Shown: piece after piece, positions 50,877 through 58,865 of the stretch
Layout: the number at the start of each line of letters is the position of its first letter
How positions within the stretch are numbered: position 1 is the stretch's first letter
Source: Subtercola vilae
GTDB lineage: Bacteria > Actinomycetota > Actinomycetes > Actinomycetales > Microbacteriaceae
Reading direction: 5' to 3'
Assembly (NCBI RefSeq): GCF_004923255.1
Contig: NZ_QYRT01000023.1
Span: forward strand, 1 to 58,865
Length of the DNA stretch: 58,865 bases
The notes under the pieces: model-generated
Seen by the model: only the letters and a program-made list of their open reading frames with translations
The model's database searches: none
Told to the model about the DNA's origin: nothing
Program-made: the position numbers and the translations under genes

Positions 50877-51242
50877 ATGGATGCACTGCGACTCACCCTC
50901 CTGGCCGAGCAGATTGCCACAGCACTACCCGCCAGCACCCAGGGGCAACCGTTCGGCGAGGGTACCGAGGTGTTCAAGGTCGTGGGCAAGGTGTTCGCTA
51001 TCGTCGGATCCCGCGACAACCGGCCGCTCGTGACGCTCAAGTGCGCACCCCCGCACGCCGAAGCGCTTGTGGCGCAACACCCGAGCGTCACCCCGGGGTA
51101 CCACATGAACAAGCGGCACTGGATCTCGGTCATCCCGGGCGAGGAGACCACCGAGACGCTTCTCGAAGACCTCATCGGCAACTCGTACGACATCGTGGTG
51201 GCGACGTTGCCCCGTGATCGCCGGCCCGGGCGGCCTGTCTAG
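50877..51242 (+). CDS. MmcQ/YjbR-family protein
   Basis: A 121-residue protein with the CyaY-like/YjbR fold: KVVGKVFAIVGSRDNRPLVTLKC, then PPHAEALVAQHPSVTPGYHMNKRHWISV and the C-terminal LEDLIGNSYDIVVATLP. The xPGYHMNKRHWISV block is the family hallmark. These proteins are proposed to bind DNA, but the biological role is not settled. It lies on its own 50 bp after the DMT-type transporter and just before the histidine phosphatase gene. Confidence 0.92.
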   Translation: MDALRLTLLAEQIATALPASTQGQPFGEGTEVFKVVGKVFAIVGSRDNRPLVTLKCAPPHAEALVAQHPSVTPGYHMNKRHWISVIPGEETTETLLEDLIGNSYDIVVATLPRDRRPGRPV

Positions 51243-51251
51243 GCTGGGGTC

Positions 51252-51962
51252 ATGGCTACAGTCATTCTCGTGCGGCACGGCCGCACCACAGCGAACGCCA
51301 GCGGAGTGCTGGCCGGTCGTACCGCAGGGGTCAGGCTTGACAAGGTGGGCGTCGGCCAGGCCGAGCGCACCGGCGAGCGACTTGCCACGGTGCCGTTGGT
51401 GGCCGTGGTGTCGAGCCCTCTGGAGCGCTGCCGCCAGACGGCGAAGCTCATTCTCGACCGCCAGAACGGCTCGCCCCTGGCCCCCATCGACCGCGGCATC
51501 ACCGAGTGCGACTACGGGCAGTGGCAGGGCAGGCCGCTCAGCGAGCTGTCGAAAGAGCCACTCTGGTCTGTGGTGCAGTCGCAGCCGTCGGCCGCGGTCT
51601 TTCCCGGTGGCGAGTCGCTGGCCGCTATGCAGGCCCGCTCGGTGGCGGCGATCCGCCGCCACGACGCCGCCATTGAGGCCGAATACGGGCCGGGCGCGGT
51701 GTGGGTGGCCGTGAGCCACGGCGACATCATCAAGTCGATCCTCGCCGACGCGCTCGGCATGCACCTCGACCTCTTTCAGCGCATCAACGTGGGGCCGGCC
51801 TCGGTCTCGATCGTGCGTTACTCGGCCAGCCGCCCCGACGTGATCGCCACCAACACCGATTCGGGCGACCTCTCGTGGCTGCGGGCGACCCCGGCGACAA
51901 CCGACGCGCACGTGGGCGGCGGAGCAGGCCACGAGGCGCCATCCAGCGATTCTGGCGCATAA
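51252..51962 (+). CDS. histidine phosphatase (MSMEG_4193-like)
   Basis: A 236-residue enzyme with the phosphatase motif RHGRT at residues 8-12 (His9 is the phospho-acceptor), the second basic site in SSPLERCRQTA, the Glu in ECDYGQWQG, and AVSHGDIIK with the second catalytic His. This marks the phosphoglycerate-mutase-like superfamily, MSMEG_4193 branch. It dephosphorylates a small metabolite. The next two genes, DUF3090 and SCO1664-like, follow closely and the trio is a conserved actinobacterial neighbourhood, often beside the mycothiol gene mshC, which is not in this window. Confidence 0.93.
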   Translation: MATVILVRHGRTTANASGVLAGRTAGVRLDKVGVGQAERTGERLATVPLVAVVSSPLERCRQTAKLILDRQNGSPLAPIDRGITECDYGQWQGRPLSELSKEPLWSVVQSQPSAAVFPGGESLAAMQARSVAAIRRHDAAIEAEYGPGAVWVAVSHGDIIKSILADALGMHLDLFQRINVGPASVSIVRYSASRPDVIATNTDSGDLSWLRATPATTDAHVGGGAGHEAPSSDSGA

Positions 51963-51971
51963 AATATTCTC

Positions 51972-52529
51972 ATGCCCACTATCGTTCATGAGTTCGCCTG
52001 GCCCGACCGGCTCGTCGTCGGCACTGTCGGCCACCCCGGCGCTCGCACGTTCTACCTGCAGGTGCGAACCGGCGCCCAGATCGCCAGCGTTGCCCTCGAG
52101 AAGGAGCAGTCGGCGCTGCTCGCCGAGAAGATCGACGAGATTCTCGATGAGCTGATGGCCGGCGAGGGTAACCCCTACAGCGTGCCCACCATCACCCCGA
52201 TCGAACTGGTCGACAATGAGCCGCTCGACCAGCCGGTCGAGCAGGAGTTCCGTACCGGCGCGATGAGCCTCGGCTGGGATCCGTCGACCGCGCAGGTCGT
52301 CATCGAGGCATACCCCCTGGTCGAAACCGACACCGATCAGGGCCAGGGTTTCGACCCCGACACCGACGAGCCGGCCGAGAAGCTGCTGGTTCGCATTCCC
52401 GTCGGCACCGCGCGGGCGTTCGCGAAGCGCACCCGCGAGGTGGTCGGGGCTGGCCGGCCACTCTGCCCACTCTGCGGCAATCCCATCGACGGCGACGGGC
52501 ACATCTGCCCGGTTCCCGGCGAGGTCTGA
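51972..52529 (+). CDS. DUF3090-family protein
   Basis: A 185-residue protein of unknown function conserved in actinobacteria. The N-terminal half begins IVHEFAWPDRLVVGTVGHPG, with FYLQVRTGAQIASVALEKEQ, and the C-terminus has a small zinc-binding-like cluster CPLCGNPIDGDGHICP (three Cys). It starts 10 bp behind the histidine phosphatase and its stop overlaps the next start (TGATG). The close gene set suggests a shared pathway, but the activity is not known. Confidence 0.9.
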   Translation: MPTIVHEFAWPDRLVVGTVGHPGARTFYLQVRTGAQIASVALEKEQSALLAEKIDEILDELMAGEGNPYSVPTITPIELVDNEPLDQPVEQEFRTGAMSLGWDPSTAQVVIEAYPLVETDTDQGQGFDPDTDEPAEKLLVRIPVGTARAFAKRTREVVGAGRPLCPLCGNPIDGDGHICPVPGEV

Positions 52530-53296
52530 TGCCCGAGGCCGACGTGTTCGACGGTGCCCTCGACATCACCGATCGCATCACGACGGCCTCGAATGGAACG
52601 TTTCTCGCCCAGCTCGGCGATGTCGACGTGGTGTACAAGCCCATCTCCGGCGAGCGCCCGCTCTGGGACTTCCCGAGCGGCAACCTGGCGAACCGTGAGG
52701 TGGCAGCCTACCTCGTCTCAGAGGCGTTCGGCTGGAACGTGGTGCCGCGCACGTGGCTGCGCGACGGGCCGTTCGGTGAGGGCATGGTTCAGCTGTGGCA
52801 GGAGGCCGACCCCGAGCAGGAGGCCGTCGACCTCGTGGCACTCGACGCGGTGCCAGAGGTGGGGTGGCGGCACGTCTTCGAGGGGCGAGACGAAGACGAT
52901 CATCCCGTTGCCCTCATTCACGAAGACTCAGTCGCCCTCAGGCGCATGGCCGTGTTCGACATCGTCGTGAACAATGCCGACCGCAAGGGGTATCACATTC
53001 TGGCGATGCCCGACGGGCACCGCCACGGCGTCGACCACGGCCTCACTTTTCACGTCGAACACAAACTGCGCACGGTGCTGTGGGGCTGGCTGGGCGACGA
53101 CCTCGAGCCTGACGAGGTCGCGGGGGTCGAGCGGGTGCGCGAGGGTCTGGCCGGTGACCTCGGCGCACGACTCGCAGAGCTGATCAGCCCCGTCGAGTTG
53201 CTAGCTCTGGGCCGCCGGTGCGACCGGCTGCTCGCGAACCCACGGTTTCCGGCGCCGCGGGGGCAGATGCCCGCGATGCCGTGGCCACTGTTCTGA
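52529..53296 (+). CDS. SCO1664-family protein (kinase-like fold)
   Basis: A 255-residue protein whose start shares a base with the DUF3090 stop. The segments VDVVYKPISGERPLWDFPSGNLANREVAAYLVSEA (Lys in the kinase ATP-binding position), FDIVVNNADRKGYH (a catalytic-loop-like Asn-Asn-Ala-Asp) and HGVDHGLTFHVEHKLRTVLWG (Asp of a DFG-like site) are typical of the actinobacterial SCO1664 group, related to PI3/4-kinase-like folds. It may phosphorylate a small molecule. It closes the conserved trio and is convergent with the VWA gene. Confidence 0.9.
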   Translation: MPEADVFDGALDITDRITTASNGTFLAQLGDVDVVYKPISGERPLWDFPSGNLANREVAAYLVSEAFGWNVVPRTWLRDGPFGEGMVQLWQEADPEQEAVDLVALDAVPEVGWRHVFEGRDEDDHPVALIHEDSVALRRMAVFDIVVNNADRKGYHILAMPDGHRHGVDHGLTFHVEHKLRTVLWGWLGDDLEPDEVAGVERVREGLAGDLGARLAELISPVELLALGRRCDRLLANPRFPAPRGQMPAMPWPLF

Positions 53297-53331
53297 CCTG
53301 GCCCAGTTCGCCCGAGCCGAGCCGGATACGC

Positions 53332-55389
53332 TCAGCGCGCCCAGAGCCCGTCCGAACGGCCGAACAGCTCATCGAACCCGCTGCCGGCGGCACCGAAACC
53401 GCCGCCCGGTTTGCGTGAACCGAGGTACGAACCGACCACCGCCGCACCGAGATCGTCGGCTTCGGGCGCGACGACCGTGCCGCCCACCCGCCGGGCCATC
53501 GAGTCGATGAACCGGGCCAAGCCCGGGTCGTCGCCCAGCCTGAAGAACGAGGTGTGCGCTCCGAGCCGCATCGAGTTGTCGAGCTCGCGCACCGCATACG
53601 CCACGGTCACCGGGTCGGGCGGGTAGTTGAAGTACACCTCGCCGTTCGGTTCGAGGTGCGACGTGGGCTCACCGTCGGTGACGATCAGCAGCACCGGCTG
53701 CGCAGTGGGATGTTTACGAAAATGACGATTGGCGAGCAGCAGGGAGTGGTGCAGGTTCGTGCCCTTCTCCCACATGGCATCGAGGCCGATGAGCTGCTCG
53801 ATCTGCATCACCTCTGCCGCCCGCCCGAATCCGATCAGCTGCAGTTCGTCGCCGCGGAACCGGCTCGTGATGAGCGTGTGCAGAGCAAGCGCGGTGCGCT
53901 TCATGGGCACCCACCGACCATCCATCGCCATCGAGAACGACGTGTCGACGAGCAGCGCGACACACGCCTGCGTTCGCGCCTCGGTCTCGTGAACCTCGAC
54001 GTCACCGATTTCTATGCGGATGCCCGAACCTGTCGGTCGCCCCTCCCCCGCCGTGCGAGTGAGGGCGTTCGTGATCGTACGCGTCACATCCCACGGTTCA
54101 GTGTCGCCGAACGCCCACTCGCGGGTCGCACCGGAACGGTCGCCCGCAGCCCCAGCCTGCCGCAGGTCGCGGTTGCCCTGGCGTCCCGAGAGCTTCTCGG
54201 CCACGTCGCGCAGCAGTGCTTTCCCGAGCGCACGCATGGCCTTCGGGGTCAGCTTGTACTGCCCGTCAGACCCGCGTTTCATGGTGCCCGACTCGTGCAG
54301 CGCCTTCTCGAGCTGCTGCAGGGCGCGGGCGTCGACGGTGGCCTGATCGCCGAGCTGGCGTGTGAGCTTGTCGAGGTCGAGATCGTCGAGCCGCGAGCCG
54401 TTGTACGACTGCGACAGCTGCTCAGACAGCTCGTCGAGATCGGCGAGGTCTTGGAAGACGCCGGTGCCGTCACCGAGCCCGAGGCCCTCTTGACCTTCCA
54501 TTCGCTCGGAGCCACCCCAGTTCTCGCCCGGGCGGAGCGACTGCAGGTTCTCGTCGAGCTGAGCGAGCGACTGCATCAGCTCGGGGCTGCCGAAGGCCTG
54601 CTGGGCGAGGGCGTCCAGCTCGTCGCGCTGCTCCTGGGTCATCGAGTTGCGCATGCGCTGGGCCGCCGCGGCGCGCTGGGCGAGCGTGTCGAGCAGCTCG
54701 TCGATCGTCTGCGGGTTCTCCGGAAAGTAGTCGGCGTGCTTCTGCATGAACTCGTCGAACTGCTCGGGGGTGTCTGTGCCGCGAGTGTGGGCGTCGAGCA
54801 GCGCGTTGAGGTCGTTCAGCATCTCGGCGATGGCCGCGCGGTCGTCATCTGTCGCGTTCTCGAGCGCGTTCTTCATGCCGGCGAAACGCTGGTCGAGCAT
54901 CTCGCGGCCGAGCAGGTCTTTGATCTTCTCGAAGTCGGCCCGGGCAGCGCCGCTCTGCCAGTCGTAGCCGTTCAGTTCACTCACGGCGGCGGCAGGCGAC
55001 GCCGGCAGGTTGTCGAGCTGCATCTCGGCCAGGGCCCGATCGCCCTCGTCGAGCCCTGCATCGCGGGCGAGTTGCTTGCGCTCGGCGAGCACGGCCGAAT
55101 CGAGCAACTGCTTGATCTCCTGCAGCGTGCCGTCGAGGTTGTGCTTCTGAGCGAGCTCCTGCCGGCGCTCCGCCACCCGGCGGGCCAGGTCGTCGAGCCC
55201 GGCGCGGTCTTTGCTCCCGCGACGCAGGAACTCGCGCATCGCCTGCTCGGGCGAGTAGCCCGCCATGACGTCTTCGCCGATGGCATCGAGGGCCTCGGTG
55301 AGGTCGACGGGCGCCGCCAGCGGATCGGGGCCCCCGGCGTACCTCGCATAACGGGTGGCCCGAGACAGCCGCCGGTTCGTTCTAGCCAT
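53332..55389 (-). CDS. VWA-domain protein, partner of the MoxR-type ATPase
   Basis: A 685-residue cytoplasmic protein. The long N-terminal part (about 1-440) is highly charged and predicted helical, with many short repeats such as LDELAQ, typical of MoxR-associated VWA proteins. The C-terminal von Willebrand factor A domain starts near residue 470 with the metal-binding MIDAS motif DTSFS (Asp482, Ser484, Ser486) in ALLVDTSFSMAMDG, and has LIVTDGEPTSHL. Its ATG overlaps the ATPase stop by 8 bp. It probably joins the ATPase in a remodelling machine that loads metals or assembles a cofactor enzyme; the client is not evident. Confidence 0.9.
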   Translation of the reverse strand: MARTNRRLSRATRYARYAGGPDPLAAPVDLTEALDAIGEDVMAGYSPEQAMREFLRRGSKDRAGLDDLARRVAERRQELAQKHNLDGTLQEIKQLLDSAVLAERKQLARDAGLDEGDRALAEMQLDNLPASPAAAVSELNGYDWQSGAARADFEKIKDLLGREMLDQRFAGMKNALENATDDDRAAIAEMLNDLNALLDAHTRGTDTPEQFDEFMQKHADYFPENPQTIDELLDTLAQRAAAAQRMRNSMTQEQRDELDALAQQAFGSPELMQSLAQLDENLQSLRPGENWGGSERMEGQEGLGLGDGTGVFQDLADLDELSEQLSQSYNGSRLDDLDLDKLTRQLGDQATVDARALQQLEKALHESGTMKRGSDGQYKLTPKAMRALGKALLRDVAEKLSGRQGNRDLRQAGAAGDRSGATREWAFGDTEPWDVTRTITNALTRTAGEGRPTGSGIRIEIGDVEVHETEARTQACVALLVDTSFSMAMDGRWVPMKRTALALHTLITSRFRGDELQLIGFGRAAEVMQIEQLIGLDAMWEKGTNLHHSLLLANRHFRKHPTAQPVLLIVTDGEPTSHLEPNGEVYFNYPPDPVTVAYAVRELDNSMRLGAHTSFFRLGDDPGLARFIDSMARRVGGTVVAPEADDLGAAVVGSYLGSRKPGGGFGAAGSGFDELFGRSDGLWAR

Positions 55390-56764
55390 AGATGGCCTCT
55401 CCCCCGCCGCTCTCCTTGCTCACCTTGCGGGAGAGGTACAGACCCTCGAGCGCCAGCTCGATCGCGCCGGCCCGTTCACCCTCGGTACTCGCGCCCAGCC
55501 GCCCAGCGATCTCGTCGTACAGCTCCGACTCACCGAGGGCCGGCAGGCCCGCCAGAAAGTCGCGGGCGGCGACCTGCTCGCCGGTCGTGACCATGGCACC
55601 GCTCTCGAGGGCATCGACCAGCACACTGAAGTCGATTCCCCTGAAGTGCTCCCTGACCGTCTCGGCCGTGGCCGTTCGCAGCAGGTGGTCGAGAATCTCG
55701 TCGGCCCGGTCTTCTTCGCCCGACTCGAACTCGATCTTGCCGCCGAGCACGTCGACAGCCGTCTCGAGGTCGATCGGCCGCGCCACGGCCTGCTCCTCGC
55801 CCTGCCGCGTGGCCCGGTGAATGGCCGCCGCGGCCACCGTCTCGGCGCCCGCGATGGCGAAGCGCGCGCTCACGCCGCTCCGCTGGTCGACGGCGCTCGA
55901 ACCCCGCAGCGCCCGAGTGAACCGGGCGAGAATCTCGACGAGGTAGTCGGGAACCTCGGCGACCAGGTCGGCCTCCTGCCGGATCACTGCGATCTCGTCG
56001 GCCAGCTCGGTGGGGTAGTGCGTGCGAATCTCTGCGCCGAACCGGTCTTTCAGCGGCGTGATGATACGCCCGCGGTTCGTATAGTCTTCGGGGTTCGCAC
56101 TGGCCATCACGAGCACGTCGAGCGGCAGTCGCAGCACGTACCCGCGAATCTGAATGTCGCGCTCCTCCATCACATTCAGCATCGCGACCTGAATGCGCTC
56201 GGCCAGGTCGGGCAACTCGTTGATCGCCACGATGCCCCGGTGGCTGCGCGGAATGAGACCGAAGTGAATGGTCTCGGGATCACCCAGGCTCCGCCCCTCG
56301 GCGACCTTCATCGGGTCGACATCGCCGATCAGGTCGGCCACGCTCGTGTCGGGCGTCGCGAGCTTCTCGAAATACCGCTCTTCCCGCGCGCGCCAGGCCA
56401 CCGGCAGGTCATCGCCGAGTTCGGATGCCCGGCGCCGGCTCTCGCTCGTGATGGGTTCGTACGGGTGTTCACCGAGCTCAGACCCATCGATCACCGGCGA
56501 CCACTCGTCGAGCAGCCCCACCATCGTGCGGAGCAACCGCGTCTTGCCCTGGCCGCGCTCACCCAGCAGCACGATGTCGTGCCCTGCTATCAGGGCCCGC
56601 TCGACCTGGGGTATCACTGTCGACTCGAACCCGTGCAGGCCCGGCCACGGATCACGCCCCTCGCGAAGCGCAGAGAGCAGGTTGTCACGAATCTCTGCAC
56701 GCAGGGTTTTCTGCACATGCCCCCCTGTACGGAGGGCGCCGACGGTTGTCAAGGCTGGTCGCAT
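55382..56764 (-). CDS. MoxR/magnesium-chelatase-type AAA+ ATPase
   Basis: A 460-residue ATPase. Walker A is GERGQGKT (residues 68-75), followed by LLRTMVGLLDEWSPV. Walker B and sensor motifs lie in GIVAINELPDLAERIQVAMLNVMEERDIQIRG (with ELPDL in place of the usual DE), then VMASANPEDYTNRGRIITPLKDRFGAEIR (sensor 1 and arginine finger). This is the ChlI/MoxR branch of AAA+ proteins. The start codon is uncertain: ATG 56764, the GTG just before it, or a GTG about 17 codons in. It is paired with the VWA-domain protein downstream as is usual for such chaperone sets. Confidence 0.9.
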   Translation of the reverse strand: MRPALTTVGALRTGGHVQKTLRAEIRDNLLSALREGRDPWPGLHGFESTVIPQVERALIAGHDIVLLGERGQGKTRLLRTMVGLLDEWSPVIDGSELGEHPYEPITSESRRRASELGDDLPVAWRAREERYFEKLATPDTSVADLIGDVDPMKVAEGRSLGDPETIHFGLIPRSHRGIVAINELPDLAERIQVAMLNVMEERDIQIRGYVLRLPLDVLVMASANPEDYTNRGRIITPLKDRFGAEIRTHYPTELADEIAVIRQEADLVAEVPDYLVEILARFTRALRGSSAVDQRSGVSARFAIAGAETVAAAAIHRATRQGEEQAVARPIDLETAVDVLGGKIEFESGEEDRADEILDHLLRTATAETVREHFRGIDFSVLVDALESGAMVTTGEQVAARDFLAGLPALGESELYDEIAGRLGASTEGERAGAIELALEGLYLSRKVSKESGGGEAIYG

Positions 56765-56812
56765 CACCTCCGCAATGCTACGCCTGCACGCCTGAGGCGG
56801 AATATATTTTGT

Positions 56813-57253
56813 ATGTACAACCTTTCATCAAGTGCCGACTCGCCTCCTGTCGACAAGCCTCAAGAGAAAGCCGAAGCAGTGACCACCCAACAGACGGCTG
56901 TTGAAAAGCACTACCTGATGTCTCCAGAAGAAAACGTTCAGCGCATCGTGAAGACCGGCACAGTGTGGTTCGCTGCCGCTGTCGGTTCGATCGCCGTTGT
57001 TCTCGGCCTGCTGCTCGCTTCGGGCTGGCGACCTGCTCTGCTGACGGGCGGTGTGCGGCTGCTGTTCTGGGTCGCTTCGTCGCTTGTGGCACTGAGTGTG
57101 GGGCTGATCGGATGGTCGGGGTGCCCCATTCTCGAAGTCGACGTACCCACGGCCGACCGCAACAAGTCGCGCACCATGCAGCTCGGCACCATGATGTTCA
57201 TCGTGGGCGGGGCGGCGGCACTGCTCGCGATACTACTGGGGCCCGCCCGGTAA
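56813..57253 (+). CDS. small membrane protein with two or three helices
   Basis: A 146-residue protein with a polar N-tail rich in Ser, Lys and Glu (about 1-50), then hydrophobic helices near TVWFAAAVGSIAVVLGLLLA, LFWVASSLVALSVGLIG and LGTMMFIVGGAAALLAILLG. I do not recognise a family. The ATG at 56813 lies only 4-5 bases behind an AT-rich TATATT box, so it may start a leaderless message; later GTG (56879) or ATG (56920) starts in frame are possible. Its end overlaps the convergent TetR gene. It could be a DUF-type membrane subunit, but no function is proposed. Confidence 0.65.
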   Translation: MYNLSSSADSPPVDKPQEKAEAVTTQQTAVEKHYLMSPEENVQRIVKTGTVWFAAAVGSIAVVLGLLLASGWRPALLTGGVRLLFWVASSLVALSVGLIGWSGCPILEVDVPTADRNKSRTMQLGTMMFIVGGAAALLAILLGPAR

Positions 57254-57814
57254 CTCCCTCAGCACCTCGAACATCGCGCTCTCGATCTCGCTCAGGGTCT
57301 CTACCGATCCGTCGGCGATCCAGTGCTCGAACGAGAGGCGAAAGACGGTCACTCCCGACTCGGCCGCGAGTGAGGCGGCGGGCTCGGTGACACCCCGTTC
57401 GCGGAGGGCCGCCGCGAGAACGCCCGCGAGCGATGCCATCTTCAGCAGCTCACGCTCCTGCAGCTCGGGGTGGGCGGCGATGACCTTCTGGCGAAGGCGG
57501 GAATACGGGCGACGTTCTTCGTTGAAGACGTGCGATGCCCGGCACACCCCCGCAACCGATGCTGCGACGATATCGAGGGGCCGGGCATCCGGAGCCGCGG
57601 CAGTGACGCCGTCGATGAAACCCTGCCGAAATTCTTGCTGGCCGCCGAAGAGCACCTCGCGTTTGTCGGTGAAGTAACGGTAGAACGTGCGCTCGGTGAG
57701 CCCCACCGCTGCCGCGATGTCGGCGACGGTCGTCTCGTCGAAGCCGTTCGCCACGAACAGCTCGAGGGCAGCCTTCTGCAGGCGCTCGCGCGCCGCGGGT
57801 TCCCATCGTGCCAT
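57233..57814 (-). CDS. TetR-family repressor
   Basis: A 193-residue regulator. The N-terminal helix-turn-helix reads ALELFVANGFDETTVADIAAAVGLTERTFYRYFTDKREVLFGG, a classic TetR pattern; the C-terminal ligand-binding half begins GFIDGVTAAAPDARPL and is variable. It is divergent from the epimerase at 57948, and the 133-bp gap holds two copies of an ATGACAG-N3-CTGACAT-type operator, the likely target of this protein. The effector is unknown. Confidence 0.92.
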   Translation of the reverse strand: MARWEPAARERLQKAALELFVANGFDETTVADIAAAVGLTERTFYRYFTDKREVLFGGQQEFRQGFIDGVTAAAPDARPLDIVAASVAGVCRASHVFNEERRPYSRLRQKVIAAHPELQERELLKMASLAGVLAAALRERGVTEPAASLAAESGVTVFRLSFEHWIADGSVETLSEIESAMFEVLRELPGGPQ

Positions 57815-57843
57815 GCGTCGATCATACCCGGCGGAAACCGGTG

Positions 57844-57860
57844 ATGACAGAACCTGACAT
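57844..57860. promoter_or_regulatory. TetR-type operator, site 1
   Basis: ATGACAGAACCTGACAT, an interrupted palindrome with inner CAG/CTG half-sites. The second site at 57887 carries GGTT where this one has AACC, so they are the same motif on opposite strands, 43 bp apart. It lies 30 bp before the TetR start. Confidence 0.75.
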
Positions 57861-57886
57861 GAGGACTAGAGTGGCTTTCGGAACCG

Positions 57887-57903
57887 ATGACAGGTTCTGA
57901 CAT
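57887..57903. promoter_or_regulatory. TetR-type operator, site 2
   Basis: ATGACAGGTTCTGACAT, 45 bp before the epimerase start. Together with site 1 it gives symmetric control of both divergent genes. Confidence 0.75.
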
Positions 57904-57947
57904 CGAGAGCCCGACCGGCGAACGGCGGGCAGACAGGGGCACCACTC

Positions 57948-58841
57948 ATGCGCGTCTTCATCACAGGGGCATCCGGCTGGATCGGCTCTGCCGTCACCGA
58001 CGAACTGCTCGCGAACGGCTACCAGGTTCTCGGGCTCGCCCGGTCTGACTCCTCGGCAGAAGCCCTCGAAGCGAAGGGCGCCGAAGTGCTGCGCGGCGAC
58101 CTCGACGACCTCGAGGCGCTGCGGTCGGGTGCCTCATCGACCGATGCCACCATTCACCTCGCGAACAAACACGATTGGGCCAACCCCGCCGTGTCGAACA
58201 AGGCCGAGCGCGAGGCCGTCGAGACGATCGGCGAGGCGCTGGCCGGATCGAACCGAAAGTTTCTGCTCGCCTCCGGCGTGGCCGGGGCCGTCGCCGGCCG
58301 AGCACTGACCGAAAACGACGCGTCGCCGTTTCACGGCCTCGAGTCGCCCCGCGGCGGCAGCGAGAACCGCGCCCTCGAGTACGTCGAGCAGGGTGTCGGT
58401 ACCGTGAGCGTGCGATTCGCGCCCACCGTGCACGGGGCCGGCGACCAGGGCTTCGTGAAGTTCATCGTCGACGCCGCGCGCGCCAACGGCTTCTCGGGCT
58501 ATGTCGGCGATGGCGCGAACAACTGGCCGGCGGTTCACCGTTCAGATGCCGCGCGTGTGGTGCGTCTGGGCCTCGAGAAGGCTGCCCCGGGCACGCTGCT
58601 GCACGCCATCGGTGAGCAGGCCATCCCGACCCGCACCATCGCCGAGGCCATCGGGCGCGGGTTGAACCTGCCCGTGCGCTCGATCGACCCCGGCGAGGCC
58701 ACGGCGAAGCTCGGCATGATCGGTGGCTTCTTCGCGATGGATATCCCCGCGTCGTCGGCGCTCACCCAGCAGCTGCTCGGCTGGACCCCCACCGGCCCGA
58801 CCCTCGTCGATGACCTCGACGCCGGTTCGTACTTCGCGTAG
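57948..58841 (+). CDS. NAD(P)-dependent epimerase/reductase, extended SDR type
   Basis: A 297-residue Rossmann-fold enzyme. The N-terminal dinucleotide motif GASGWIG is at residues 7-13, followed by LLANGYQVLGLARSD and GDLDDLEALRSG. Family features include HLANKHDW, SVRFAPTVHGAGDQGFV and PAVHRSDAARVVRLGLE with the conserved HRxDxA. It lacks the canonical YxxxK, placing it near the atypical SDR epimerases that often respond to reactive or xenobiotic compounds. Divergent from TetR with two shared operators, so it is probably induced by the TetR ligand. Confidence 0.9.
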   Translation: MRVFITGASGWIGSAVTDELLANGYQVLGLARSDSSAEALEAKGAEVLRGDLDDLEALRSGASSTDATIHLANKHDWANPAVSNKAEREAVETIGEALAGSNRKFLLASGVAGAVAGRALTENDASPFHGLESPRGGSENRALEYVEQGVGTVSVRFAPTVHGAGDQGFVKFIVDAARANGFSGYVGDGANNWPAVHRSDAARVVRLGLEKAAPGTLLHAIGEQAIPTRTIAEAIGRGLNLPVRSIDPGEATAKLGMIGGFFAMDIPASSALTQQLLGWTPTGPTLVDDLDAGSYFA

Positions 58842-58865
58842 CCCGTCACCCGCCGCTCCCCCTCC

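Noticed and set aside
53554-55590. A 678-codon plus-strand frame opposite the VWA gene
   Set aside because: Antisense shadow with repeated Leu/Val/Glu/Arg content; the opposite strand has a clear VWA protein with a MIDAS motif.
55355-56812. Long frame leading into the small membrane protein
   Set aside because: This part is antisense to the MoxR-type ATPase; only the section from 56813 on shows a plausible protein.

Overview
The window looks like chromosomal DNA of a high-GC Gram-positive bacterium, most likely an actinobacterium of the Microbacteriaceae type (inference). Reasons: strongly GC-biased third codon positions, frequent GTG starts, many 4-bp ATGA/GTGA stop-start overlaps, actinobacterial lipoprotein signals, sugar ABC transporters without their own ATPase gene, and the actinobacterial trio histidine phosphatase / DUF3090 / SCO1664-like protein. 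I see no rRNA, tRNA, CRISPR array, integrase or insertion sequence.

Region A (1-13.6 kb) is a metabolic stretch. A minus-strand operon runs NtaA-type monooxygenase, adenosine deaminase, luciferase-like monooxygenase. Divergent from it are another luciferase-like monooxygenase, an F420/NADP-type reductase, a MarR regulator, an isochorismatase-fold protein that lacks the nucleophilic cysteine, an MFS exporter and an SDR. Then come a rhodanese plus GlcD-like FAD oxidase operon, an orphan winged-helix regulator without a receiver domain, an AhpD-like protein and a metallo-beta-lactamase-fold protein.

Region B (13.6-23.4 kb) is the main candidate system. A short leader peptide ending in Arg-Cys-Leu-Cys-Arg precedes a minus-strand operon: SsuD-like FMN monooxygenase, acyl-CoA-dehydrogenase-fold monooxygenase, a family 5 substrate-binding lipoprotein, two Dpp-type permeases and a double ATPase. 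A second NtaA-type monooxygenase is divergent. I read this as an organosulfur import and desulfurisation unit with a possible cysteine-sensing leader. The ATPase gene runs through a palindromic intergenic repeat that also occurs at the left end of the window, and the second gene carries an in-frame 15-bp minisatellite.

Region C (23.4-46.7 kb) holds three carbohydrate loci, each with a LacI regulator, glycosidase(s) and an ABC importer (binding lipoprotein plus two permeases, no ATPase). Locus 1 has a secreted sialidase-fold glycosidase with a ricin-type lectin domain, a GH2 enzyme, LacI and an importer, tied together by three copies of one operator. Locus 2 has LacI, an importer, a GH32-like enzyme and a serine hydrolase. 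Locus 3 has a GH36 alpha-galactosidase, an importer and LacI, with a 17-bp perfect inverted repeat in front. An aldo/keto reductase and a small gene remnant sit between loci 2 and 3.

Region D (46.7-58.9 kb) is mostly housekeeping or conserved actinobacterial: a MacB-like ABC exporter pair, a membrane-anchored protein with a possible lysozyme-like domain, a DMT/NIPA-like transporter, MmcQ/YjbR, the histidine phosphatase-DUF3090-SCO1664 trio, a MoxR-type ATPase with its VWA partner, a small membrane protein, and a divergent TetR/epimerase pair with two matching operators.
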